Below, in pieces: positions 43,067 to 51,797 of a DNA stretch of 64,000 nucleotides. Where the stretch lies: the NCBI GenBank assembly GCA_958295915.1, contig OY282381.1, positions 1,448,722 to 1,512,721 of the forward strand. The letters are read 5' to 3'. The notes beneath the pieces were generated by a model. That model was not told the origin of the DNA. It searched no databases and saw nothing but the letters and a program-made list of their open reading frames with translations. A program made the translations under genes and the position numbers. This DNA is from an uncultured Caldilineaceae bacterium. GTDB lineage: Bacteria > Chloroflexota > Anaerolineae > Caldilineales > Caldilineaceae. Numbering within the stretch: position 1 is the stretch's first letter; each line of letters begins with the position of its first letter.

Positions 43067-43129
43067 TATGACACCTCCTGCCGATCTGTGTTAGAATCGC
43101 TGTATCCTTCAAGGCGCAAGACCTGACTC

Positions 43130-45331
43130 GTGACTGACGAGCTTCTTCTTCAACCCAATACCCTGTATCTGAGCGGGCCTTTCGGCGCCGGCAAGACGAC
43201 TGTCGCCATCCAGCGTATTCAGCGGCTGCTGAGCCAGGAACGGGTGCGGGGCGATGACATTCTGGTGTTGGTTCCCCAGCGCACCCTCGGGCGGCCCTAT
43301 CAGGAGGCTTTGCGCAGATCGGAGGCGCCGGCGGGAGCGCTGGTACAGGTGACGACTGTGGCCGCTCTGGCCCGTTCAAGCGTGGCGTTATACTGGCCGT
43401 TGGTGGCTTCTGCGGTCGGGTTCGCCGATCCACGCAAAGAACCGACCTTCCTGAACCTGGAGACGACCCAATACCATATGAAGCGCTTCGTGGACGAGGC
43501 CTTCGCGCAGGGGGAATTCGACGCCATCCGCCTGCAAGCGGGCCGTATCGTCAGCCAAGTGCTGGATAACCTCAACAAAGCGGCCCTGCATGGCTTCTCC
43601 ATCGACGAAGCCTATACCCGCCTGGAGTTGACGGTATCCCAGGGAGAGCAGATGACCGCCCGGCTGAATGTCCTGAGGGTGGCCCGGCGCATCAGTCAGG
43701 AGTTCCGAAAGTTGTGTCAGGCCGAGTCGCTGGTTGATTTCAGCCTGTGGATGCAGATCTTTCTGCAAGAGGTCCTTGAAAACGAATGGAGCAGTACCCA
43801 TCTATTCCGCACGCACCGCCATCTGATCTTCGACAACGCCGAAGAGGACACATTCGCCGCGCAAGAGCTGGTGCGCCGCTGGCTTCCCTATCTGGACAGC
43901 GCTCTGATTCTGGTGGATGAGGATGCCGGGTATCGCGCCTTTTTGGGCGCGGATCCGCATAACGCCGAACGTTTGGCCGATCACACGGACCATTGCGCGC
44001 GGCTGGGCCAATCACACATCACGCCGCCTGCCCTGCCCAGGTTGGTCGATCGCATCAATCGAGCCTTTCATGCGTCTACGGCGGACAGCGCGCCCAATGG
44101 GAGCGCAGACGACGGGGCCGCCGCTATACGCGCCCATACCCCGATCGCGCCCCCCGAACTCTCTCACCGCTTTTACCCCCAAATGATCGATTGGGCGGTG
44201 GCGGAGATCGAGCGGCTCGTAGAGGAGGAGGGCGTTGCGCCGGGTCAGATCGCGGTGCTGGCGCCGTTCGTCAGCGATGCCCTGCGTTTCAGCATCCAGA
44301 CCCGCTTGGAGGAGAAAGGGATTCCCTCTGCCAGCCACCGTCCCAGCCGCTCCCTGAACACGGAGCCGGCGGCGCGGACACTGTTGACATTGGCCGCCTT
44401 GGGGCACCCCACCTGGCAACACACGCCTCTGCCCGCGGATGTGACGCTCACTCTCGGCAGCGCCATCGCCCGCCTGGATCCGGTGCGGGCCAACGTTCTG
44501 GGGCGGGCGGTATACGATGTGCGGGGCACTGTCGCTGGGGAGCTGATATCCTTCGAACGTCTGCGGGGGGATATACAGCAACGGGTGACGTTCGCCATCG
44601 GTGAATCCTACGAACGGCTGCGCGCCTGGCTGGCCGCCTACCGGGCGGAAACCGACTTTACGCCGCTCGATCAGTTCTTTGCCCGCATCTTTGGCGAACT
44701 GCTCAGCCAGCCCGGTTTCGGGTTTCATGACAATGTAGATGCTGCCCGCATCGCCAATCAGCTGGTGAAATCCGCCCGCAACTTCCGTTGGGCCATCGAG
44801 GAGCAGACCGATACAATCCGAGGCAACGGCGCGCAGCCTGGCGGGACGGCTGAGTCGCCGTTCGTTGCCTATGATGCTGCCGATCCATTGTCTTCCGGGC
44901 GAGTCGCCATCGGCCGCGCGTACATCGATCTGGTGGCAAGCGGCGCGTTGGGCGCGCTCTATCTGCCCGGCTGGACGGACACGGATGAGGCGGTTTTCAT
45001 TGCGCCGGCTTACACGTTTCTTATGCGCAACCGTGCGGTGGATGCGCAGTTTTGGCTCGACATCGGCGCGACCGGCTGGTGGGAACGCCTCCACCAGCCT
45101 CTGACCCATCCCTATGTTCTATCCCGCAACTGGCCGCAGGAGCGGATCTGGAGCGATTTTGACGAATTTCAAAGCCGCCAGGAGAGCCTGCGCCGTCTGC
45201 TGATCGGTCTCTTGCGCCGCGCGCGTCAAAGGGTTTTTCTAGGCATGAGCGATTTCAGCGAAAGCGGTATGGAGCAGCGCGGGCCTCTGCTGAATTTGCT
45301 CAATCGGGCGCTGGCGCAGGCGGACCCTTGA
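43130..45331 (+). CDS. UvrD/Rep-like helicase-type ATPase
   Basis: A 733-residue protein with a superfamily 1-like ATPase layout. The Walker A LSGPFGAGKTTVAIQRIQRL is near residue 14, a motif Ia-like ILVLVPQRTLGRPY follows, and the Walker B-like HLIFDNAEED is near 235. The C-terminal half has IAVLAPFVSDALRFSIQTRLEEKGI, a helicase domain 2-like segment, and ends with SDFSESGMEQRGPLLNLLNR. No nuclease motif was identified. The start is GTG 57 bases after the dispersed repeat. Its cellular role (repair, recombination) is unknown. Confidence 0.65.
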   Translation: MTDELLLQPNTLYLSGPFGAGKTTVAIQRIQRLLSQERVRGDDILVLVPQRTLGRPYQEALRRSEAPAGALVQVTTVAALARSSVALYWPLVASAVGFADPRKEPTFLNLETTQYHMKRFVDEAFAQGEFDAIRLQAGRIVSQVLDNLNKAALHGFSIDEAYTRLELTVSQGEQMTARLNVLRVARRISQEFRKLCQAESLVDFSLWMQIFLQEVLENEWSSTHLFRTHRHLIFDNAEEDTFAAQELVRRWLPYLDSALILVDEDAGYRAFLGADPHNAERLADHTDHCARLGQSHITPPALPRLVDRINRAFHASTADSAPNGSADDGAAAIRAHTPIAPPELSHRFYPQMIDWAVAEIERLVEEEGVAPGQIAVLAPFVSDALRFSIQTRLEEKGIPSASHRPSRSLNTEPAARTLLTLAALGHPTWQHTPLPADVTLTLGSAIARLDPVRANVLGRAVYDVRGTVAGELISFERLRGDIQQRVTFAIGESYERLRAWLAAYRAETDFTPLDQFFARIFGELLSQPGFGFHDNVDAARIANQLVKSARNFRWAIEEQTDTIRGNGAQPGGTAESPFVAYDAADPLSSGRVAIGRAYIDLVASGALGALYLPGWTDTDEAVFIAPAYTFLMRNRAVDAQFWLDIGATGWWERLHQPLTHPYVLSRNWPQERIWSDFDEFQSRQESLRRLLIGLLRRARQRVFLGMSDFSESGMEQRGPLLNLLNRALAQADP

Positions 45332-46137
45332 TTTGTTTGATTATGTGATAAAGATGATGAACTGCAGTTATCGCCGTTATCATGGCAATCAGATGAATCA
45401 GTGGTCACGGCGGCATTTCGTCGGCGCATTTGCCATTTTCTTTCCCCTGCATTACAATGCAACCTCACATACACCTCTATCCGGCCTTCCCCCATTTGTG
45501 AGAGGCTAACTGCAGCTAGTCAGAAAGTTGAGTAATCTTGAGTATTCTGTTCTGATTCAGGTATGCTTCAGGCAACGAAACAAGCTGCCGAAAAGGTAGG
45601 CGTTCACCGGCAGACGGCGCATTTGTGGGACAAGCAGGGCAAACTGACAGCGCCGTCGCCGTATGAACAGGGCTGCCGATCGCATGCGCGTCAGGATACG
45701 CAATCTGATCGATGCATTGCATCACAAAGTGGGCCATTGGCAGGTGAACCATAAGCTGGGCGGCGCCAAAGTCGTTATGAGCGCTGATGGACAACGGATG
45801 GATCGGGATACATGGCGCGCGTGGGATATGCCTGCGCGCTTTGGGAGATACCCCCGCGCTGCAAGTGTGCGTTGTTGAGCAGGTGTAACTTTGTTCAACA
45901 AAAATCTATCGGATGGACCCTTGATTTGCTTGATTTATATGATGAACTGCGGTTATGGCCGTTATCATGGCAATCAGATGAATCAGTGGTCAGCGACCGC
46001 GTCCACGATCCTCTCGTGGCAGCGGTCCCACTCTTGTTGAAATCGGTAGCTTCAACGACGACGACAGCTTCTACGAACGGTGAGCAGCGATTAGCGATTA
46101 CATCTTTGGCATCCATGATGTCGGCGGCGAAGAGCAT
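45332..46137. other. 806-bp gap with two ~80-bp direct repeats and decayed coding sequence
   Basis: Two similar segments (about 45327-45401 and 45911-45990) share GGACCCTTGATTTG, GATGAACTGC and CATGGCAATCAGATGAATCA. Between them a short frame at 45563-45754 starts like a helix-turn-helix (AAEKVGVHRQTAHLWDKQGK) but loses any resemblance after 30 residues. No intact gene is supported. The right-hand repeat lies just before the poorly defined 5' end of the next gene. Confidence 0.6.
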
Positions 46138-49100
46138 ATGCTCGCAGCCAAAAAACCGGGTTGGGTTGTTTTCAGCGAAGCCCTGGGCCATGATCCGAAC
46201 GATCGCGTGGGCAAAGACTATACCTCTGTCAGTCGCCAGGGCTTGGGTGTACTTGTCCGCTTGAACAACGGTTACTATCCCCAGGGCACGCTGCCCCGTG
46301 GCAGCGAATTCGCCAATTTCGCCCGCCGTTGCGCCAACTTTGTCGCTGCGAGCCGGGGTTGCAACCGCTGGGTAATCGGCAATGAAATGAACTACGCCAT
46401 CGAGCGGCCCAGCACGGAAACGGCACTCGGCACTCACGCTCACGTTGGCGGCGCGGTCTCCGTCGACCCCACCTTACGCAGCCTGCCAGAACGGTTCAGC
46501 GCGTTGCTCCCCGCGACCGACCGGGCTCGCTTGAACGGTAACCCGGACAGGGAGGAGTTGATAACGCCGCAGTCCTACACCAAATGTTATCAGATGTGCC
46601 GGCAAGCCATTCAGCGCCTCGAAAACCACCAGCGGGATCAGGTGCTGATTGGCGCGGTGGCCCCGTGGAACGACCAGACGATATATCCTGGCAACCCCAG
46701 CGGCGACTGGATTAAGTATTTTCAGGATATTTTGCTGCAATGCGGCGCCGGCGGCTGTGACGGCATCACTCTGCACACCTTTACCCATGGGGCGAATCCG
46801 ACGCTGATTTTGGACAACAGCAGAGTTCCGAACTTTCCCCAGTATCACTGTCATTTCCAGGCATATCGGGACTTTATGCACGCGATTCCAGCCAATATGC
46901 GCCATCTGCCGGTCTATATTACGGAGACGGATCAGAGCGGCCCCTGGGAAGATGCCAATCGAGGCTGGGTCCAGGCGGCCTACGCCGAAATCGACCGCTG
47001 GAACCGCCAGAACGATCAGAAGATTCAGGCTTTGGCGTTGTACCGCTGGCCTCAGTTTGACCGCTGGCGCATCAAGGGTAAAGGTGGCGTCATCGAGGAT
47101 TTTCGCAACGCGTTGCGGCACGACTACCGCTGGCAGAAGTCCACCGAACGACCCTATCCTGTGACCGAGCCTCGGGACGCGCGCGGCAGCCAAGGGGCCG
47201 ATGTTACGGAAAACGTGAAGTTGGGGCGCGGAGTCGTCTATCGTGCGCAGTGGCTGAAGGGCAAAACGCCTCATCCCCTGACCCCGGGCCAGCGGACAAG
47301 GTTCCCGGTGACAGTCCGCAACACGGGTACGGTCGCCTGGCCCGCATCGGGGCCTCAGTCGGTCGCGTTCGGCTATCATTTTTTTCAGAATCGGAAGAAG
47401 CTGCCATATCCCGATGGGCGTCCCTTGCTGACTCCTCTGCCCCACGATGTAGCGCCGGGTGAGGTTGTCACAGTGGACGCGCAGATGGTCATGCCGGACC
47501 AGCCCGGCAACTATACGCTCATTTTGGATCTGATCAGCGGCGGGGAGACCTGGTTTCAGGAGATGCAATCGGATATCCTCACCCGCTGGCTCAGTGTAAG
47601 CGATCCGCAGAGCCAAGCGGCAGATAGCGGGCAGGCGGCGTCGGTTGGGGCTGGACCCGGATCGAACGTCGCAGCGATGTCTGGCGGATGGGAGGCTGCG
47701 CCGTCCGAAGCGCGGGAAGGGAAGGTTGGTCAGCGCGCCACTGTAGGGCGCGACGCGTCAGAGTCGGCGCTTTCGCTGGAGACGACGCCCGCATTGAACG
47801 TCAGGCGGGAAGCGCGCGCGTCCTCCTCGCCGCACGGGCCGGCGATCATCGATATCGCTACCTCTTTGCCGCGGGGCGACACCCTCTTTGCCCGGCGCGC
47901 GCTACAACAGATCCAGCGGCTGGTGATCTGTCACACGGCCGCGCCGGCCGGCGTGCCCATTCAGACGATTGCTCAGGCGCACGTGTCGCAGGGGTATCCT
48001 GGCATCGCTTACCACTACTTTGTGCTGGAAACCGGCGACATTCTACAGGTATCTGCGTTGGAGGCGGTGGTCAATGATGAAGCGGAGTGGAGCTTAAGCG
48101 GTGTAAACATCTGTCTGGAGGGCAACTTTGACAGCGCGGCGCCGCCCTCTGCCCAGTTGACGGCGGCGGCCCAACTATGCGCCTGGATGCTGCCTCGTTT
48201 CCAATTGACTGCCCAGAATGTCATGGGGCTGTGCGAACTGTTGGACACCTCCAGTCCTGGCGAGACGTTCAATGCTGGCCCTACCTGGAAGCGGACATTA
48301 CACGAAAGAATTGTTGAATTTCTAACCGATTCGCCGCTCTCCCCGCCGGCGGAAATGATGGACGATCCCTCCCCCTCTGCGTCGGCAGACAACCCGGCTG
48401 CGCCCCGTCCAGAAAGCCCGCGCGCGCCGAAGCCGCCAATCGAAGACGTAATCACCCGCCTTCCTCGCGATCCTCAGCGTTTTTTCCGGCGTCAGCTGGA
48501 AGACGTGGAATTTATCGTCATCAACCACACGGCCGCGCCACCGATCACCCCCTTGCAGACGATCGCCGAGGCATTTCACCGCCGGCTGCCCGGTATTCTG
48601 TATCAATTCTTCATTGCCTCCAACGGCGCGGTGTACCAGACTCAGCCACTGATGCAGGTGGTAGACGGCAAGATTCCCTATATTGCACGGGCCATCAACA
48701 TTGGTTTTGCCGGTGAATTCAACGACGATATCCCGACTCCGGCGCAGATCAAGGCTGGCCGGCAGTTGATCGTCTGGCTGATGGAGGAGTTCCCCCAATT
48801 GACGCTCGCCAGCATTCGCGGGGTGAGTGAATTCATCAACCATACCTCCCCTGGGAAGCAATGGCTGCAAGGGCAGCGCTGGAAGGACATTCTGATCGAT
48901 GCGGTCACGGCGGGAACAGATATGTCAGGGGCGTCACTCACTGTCGCGCCCGGCGACGATGGGGTCCAGCCTCGGAGCGAGCCACTCGCCAACCCAAACC
49001 AGACACGGGACGACCAGATGCAAGCGTTGCGCTGGGAGAATGAGCGGCTTCGGCGGGAAATGTCGGAGGTACGGGCGCAGCCGAACCGCTGGCGGCGGGT

Positions 49101-49944
49101 GGAGCGTCCCCCGGTGCAGGATGTCAGCGATGCACTGCCTCAACACCCTACCTTGCGTTACCGGGGCCGCCGGTTGGATGCGATCACCCATGTCGCTGTC
49201 CATCACACAGCCCTGCCGCCTCACATTGGGCCGGAGCGCATCGCCAGCGTGCATGTGAACGAAGATCAGGATCGAGGCAAGACTGCCTGGGCCGGGATCG
49301 GCTATCACTTTTTCATCCGGGCGGAGGGGGAGATTCTGCAAACCCAGCCTTTGGAGAGAGAAAGCTATCACGCGAGCGGACACAACTCTTACACGGTGGC
49401 TGTGGTTTTTGCCGGCAGTTTTATGAATGGTTTTGCGCCCACTGCACGCCAGATTCAGGCGGGCGCCCGCCTGGTCGCCTGGTTGTTGCAGGAGTTGCGG
49501 ATTCCTATTTCCAATGTATTGGGCCACGGGGAGTTCCCGAACAATCGCACAGTCTGCCCTGGCAGCGAATGGTTGGACGGCAAGCGCTGGCGCAACACTC
49601 TTTACGAGGAAATCGTACGCGTTCAAAGCAGTCAGGGCGGGACGCCGCTCTATCACTACCTGCTATTCCCGTCCGGAGATGCGCTGGTCGCGACCCTAGC
49701 GGAGGCCGGCGACTATTTCAAGAAGTTCAACCCCAGCGCCGGCACTCGTTTGGAGGATGCCCTCCAGGCCCGCTATGTGACTCTTGTCGGGGCCGGCAGT
49801 GGCTTGGCTGCCGAAGACGAGAAACGCCTGCTGGATGCCGGCGCGGAGATCGACCGCCTGGACGATACAGGTATATCCGCTGCCCAGAAGCTGCAACAAC
49901 TCGTCGGTGAAGGTCGCCGCTTCCGTTCGCTATCTGAGTCGTAA
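46138..49944 (+). CDS. glycoside hydrolase-like / Ig-like / triple PGRP-domain protein
   Basis: A 1268-residue multidomain protein. Residues 1-330 resemble a cellulase-type TIM barrel (WVIGNEMNYAIERP with the acid/base glutamate, YITETDQSGPW with the nucleophile). An NBR1-like Ig domain (about 365-480, RFPVTVRNTGTVAWP) follows. Three peptidoglycan-recognition/amidase_2 domains occupy about 560-725, 765-915 and 985-1145. Only the third keeps the zinc triad (VHHTALP, LGHGEF, VCPGS). In the first two, the second His and the Cys are replaced. The linker before domain one contains a copy of the dispersed palindrome. Upstream of the ATG the frame stays open and protein-like for 18 codons (SDYIFGIHDVGGEEH) back to a UGA, so the true start is uncertain or the gene is 5'-truncated. 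No signal peptide is seen. Confidence 0.75.
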   Translation: MLAAKKPGWVVFSEALGHDPNDRVGKDYTSVSRQGLGVLVRLNNGYYPQGTLPRGSEFANFARRCANFVAASRGCNRWVIGNEMNYAIERPSTETALGTHAHVGGAVSVDPTLRSLPERFSALLPATDRARLNGNPDREELITPQSYTKCYQMCRQAIQRLENHQRDQVLIGAVAPWNDQTIYPGNPSGDWIKYFQDILLQCGAGGCDGITLHTFTHGANPTLILDNSRVPNFPQYHCHFQAYRDFMHAIPANMRHLPVYITETDQSGPWEDANRGWVQAAYAEIDRWNRQNDQKIQALALYRWPQFDRWRIKGKGGVIEDFRNALRHDYRWQKSTERPYPVTEPRDARGSQGADVTENVKLGRGVVYRAQWLKGKTPHPLTPGQRTRFPVTVRNTGTVAWPASGPQSVAFGYHFFQNRKKLPYPDGRPLLTPLPHDVAPGEVVTVDAQMVMPDQPGNYTLILDLISGGETWFQEMQSDILTRWLSVSDPQSQAADSGQAASVGAGPGSNVAAMSGGWEAAPSEAREGKVGQRATVGRDASESALSLETTPALNVRREARASSSPHGPAIIDIATSLPRGDTLFARRALQQIQRLVICHTAAPAGVPIQTIAQAHVSQGYPGIAYHYFVLETGDILQVSALEAVVNDEAEWSLSGVNICLEGNFDSAAPPSAQLTAAAQLCAWMLPRFQLTAQNVMGLCELLDTSSPGETFNAGPTWKRTLHERIVEFLTDSPLSPPAEMMDDPSPSASADNPAAPRPESPRAPKPPIEDVITRLPRDPQRFFRRQLEDVEFIVINHTAAPPITPLQTIAEAFHRRLPGILYQFFIASNGAVYQTQPLMQVVDGKIPYIARAINIGFAGEFNDDIPTPAQIKAGRQLIVWLMEEFPQLTLASIRGVSEFINHTSPGKQWLQGQRWKDILIDAVTAGTDMSGASLTVAPGDDGVQPRSEPLANPNQTRDDQMQALRWENERLRREMSEVRAQPNRWRRVERPPVQDVSDALPQHPTLRYRGRRLDAITHVAVHHTALPPHIGPERIASVHVNEDQDRGKTAWAGIGYHFFIRAEGEILQTQPLERESYHASGHNSYTVAVVFAGSFMNGFAPTARQIQAGARLVAWLLQELRIPISNVLGHGEFPNNRTVCPGSEWLDGKRWRNTLYEEIVRVQSSQGGTPLYHYLLFPSGDALVATLAEAGDYFKKFNPSAGTRLEDALQARYVTLVGAGSGLAAEDEKRLLDAGAEIDRLDDTGISAAQKLQQLVGEGRRFRSLSES

Positions 49945-49949
49945 ATGGA

Positions 49950-50732
49950 ATGGAACTTGCCTCGAATCCTCTCGGCGCCGGTTACGCGGTCCATCTAGCG
50001 GTCTTCGATGGCCCCATCGACCTTCTGCTCCATCTGATCGAACGCCAGGAGCTGGATATAACGGAAATTTCGCTGGTGGCAATAACGGATCGATACCTGC
50101 GCGCTATCGAAGAGATGCAGGATATCGAGCCGGACGCGCTGGCTGATTTTCTGGTGGTGGCGGCCCGCTTGCTCTACATCAAAAGCCGCGGCCTTTTGCC
50201 CCAACCACCGGATGAAGAAGTGGAAGAGAGGCCCGGCGATGCGCTGATCCAACAGTTGTTGGCGTATCGCCGGTTCAAAGCGGCGGCAAACGAGCTACGC
50301 ATCCGCAAGGAGATTGGGCTGCGCACATTTGTGCGCTTGGCCCCGTCGCCGCGGATGGAACGTGTGTTGGATCTCTGCGGTCTGACCGTAGACAAACTGA
50401 CTGCGGCCGCGCAAAGAGCGCTGCGCCGCCTTCCCAATGATCCAGAGCCGCCTCGGATCCAGGCGCATCCGATCACCGTCGCCGAGCAGATCGATATTGT
50501 TCGATCAAGGATCGCCAGCCATGCCAGTGACAACGGCACGGCCAACAGCTCTTTGCTCTTCTCTGCGCTGCTCTCCCGCAGCCGCAGCCGGTTGGAGATC
50601 ATTATTACATTCCTGGCTGTTCTGGAACTGATCAAACAGCGGGAGATCGCCGCCGAGCAGAAGGAGGCGTTTGGGGAGATTGCGCTGCGGAGTGTAGAAC
50701 CTAACTTAGAAAATCCTGCACGGGGTTTCTGA
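49950..50732 (+). CDS. scpA: segregation and condensation protein ScpA
   Basis: A 260-residue kleisin subunit of the SMC-ScpAB condensin. FDGPIDLLLHLIERQELDI at the start, the ALADFLVVAARLLYIKSRGLLP helix and the C-terminal winged helix with VLELIKQREIAAEQKEAFGEI are standard. The ATG is five bases after the upstream stop. scpB is not adjacent in this window. Confidence 0.95.
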   Translation: MELASNPLGAGYAVHLAVFDGPIDLLLHLIERQELDITEISLVAITDRYLRAIEEMQDIEPDALADFLVVAARLLYIKSRGLLPQPPDEEVEERPGDALIQQLLAYRRFKAAANELRIRKEIGLRTFVRLAPSPRMERVLDLCGLTVDKLTAAAQRALRRLPNDPEPPRIQAHPITVAEQIDIVRSRIASHASDNGTANSSLLFSALLSRSRSRLEIIITFLAVLELIKQREIAAEQKEAFGEIALRSVEPNLENPARGF

Positions 50733-50783
50733 CGTGTAGTCAGTACTCTTATCACACATATATCCAGAAAGGGGAGAAGCGAC

Positions 50784-51770
50784 ATGGAGTATATCTTCTA
50801 TGTTATTTTTGCCGTAGCTGGTAGCGTTTTCTCCGGTGGCATACCGATTGAGAGTGAAAATCGCTGCTCTCCATACAACAGCGACGATTATCGTTACCCG
50901 CAGAGCGTAGAGCGGCGGATCATTCAGGAGTATGGGGGGCGTATTTACTCCCCGTACACTGGAGAAACATTTTCCAGCGCACGGGAAACTGACATCGAGC
51001 ACATCGTAGCCCGCAGCGAGGCACACGATAGTGGACTTTGCTCTGCTGACGCTGCAACCCGACGGGCATTCGCCAGAGATACACTGAACCTGACATTGTC
51101 ACCCCCCTTCCCCCTAAACCGATATAGTAAAGTGGCGAAAGATGCGGGCGAATGGTTGCCAGAGAAGAACCGTTGCTGGTTCGTAAACAGAGTGGTGGAG
51201 GTGAAGCAGAAATACAACCTGACAATGGACATGCGAGAGGCAAAAGCGGTACAGGAAGTATTAGCAGGATGTTCCTCGACCGACATAATCTTCTACTCTG
51301 ACCCCACAACAGAGCCGACAGCAGCGCCATCAACTGGACGATCTGCACCTCGTTTTACTGTCGCCCGTAACGTCGTGAATGTGCGCCAAGGACCTAGCGC
51401 GAACTACTCTGTCATCGGGCAGGTAAGAGCGGGAAGGCAATTCGACATTAGCGGCAGAAATCCAGCGGGCGACTGGTATCGATTCTCCTTCAACAATAGG
51501 CAAGGATGGATTTACGCGCCTCTCTTGACGGTAGAGAACGCGTCTCAAATACCCATCGTGGCGTCAATCCCAAGAGCGCCGGCTCAGGCCCCCACAGCCG
51601 TACCAGCCGCGCCGGTACAGCAAAATGCTCTGCAGCTCTACGATGACAACGGCAATGGTCGCATCACCTGCGCAGAGGCGCGTAACCACGGAATCGCCCC
51701 TGTGCCTCGGGGACATCCGGCCTATCCATACATGATCGACCGGGATAATGATGGCGTCGTGTGCGAATAG
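50784..51770 (+). CDS. secreted HNH nuclease with SH3b and excalibur domains
   Basis: A 328-residue exported protein. A short hydrophobic N-terminus leads into an HNH/DUF1524-like nuclease domain, with DIEHIVARSEAHDSGLC (catalytic Asp-His), FARDTLNLTL and the Asn-containing NRYSKVAKDAGEWLPEKNRC. A bacterial SH3 domain (NVRQGPSANYSVIGQVRAG, WYRFSFNNRQGWI) follows. The C-terminus is an excalibur calcium-binding motif (DDNGNGRITCAEA, MIDRDNDGVVCE). AAAGGGGAG precedes the ATG. It probably degrades extracellular DNA. GC content is lower than in neighbours, hinting at transfer. Confidence 0.85.
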   Translation: MEYIFYVIFAVAGSVFSGGIPIESENRCSPYNSDDYRYPQSVERRIIQEYGGRIYSPYTGETFSSARETDIEHIVARSEAHDSGLCSADAATRRAFARDTLNLTLSPPFPLNRYSKVAKDAGEWLPEKNRCWFVNRVVEVKQKYNLTMDMREAKAVQEVLAGCSSTDIIFYSDPTTEPTAAPSTGRSAPRFTVARNVVNVRQGPSANYSVIGQVRAGRQFDISGRNPAGDWYRFSFNNRQGWIYAPLLTVENASQIPIVASIPRAPAQAPTAVPAAPVQQNALQLYDDNGNGRITCAEARNHGIAPVPRGHPAYPYMIDRDNDGVVCE

Positions 51771-51797
51771 ATTCAGTAGGCCAAGCCTAGCTGGCTG

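Noticed and set aside
45563..45754. IS607/MerR-like helix-turn-helix gene
   Set aside because: Similarity is limited to about 20 residues and the rest is not protein-like. Treated as a remnant only.
46081..46083. In-frame UGA upstream of the PGRP protein as a second selenocysteine codon
   Set aside because: No redox motif surrounds it, no suitable hairpin was seen after it, and the upstream sequence is next to a dispersed repeat. A damaged or mis-assigned 5' end is simpler.
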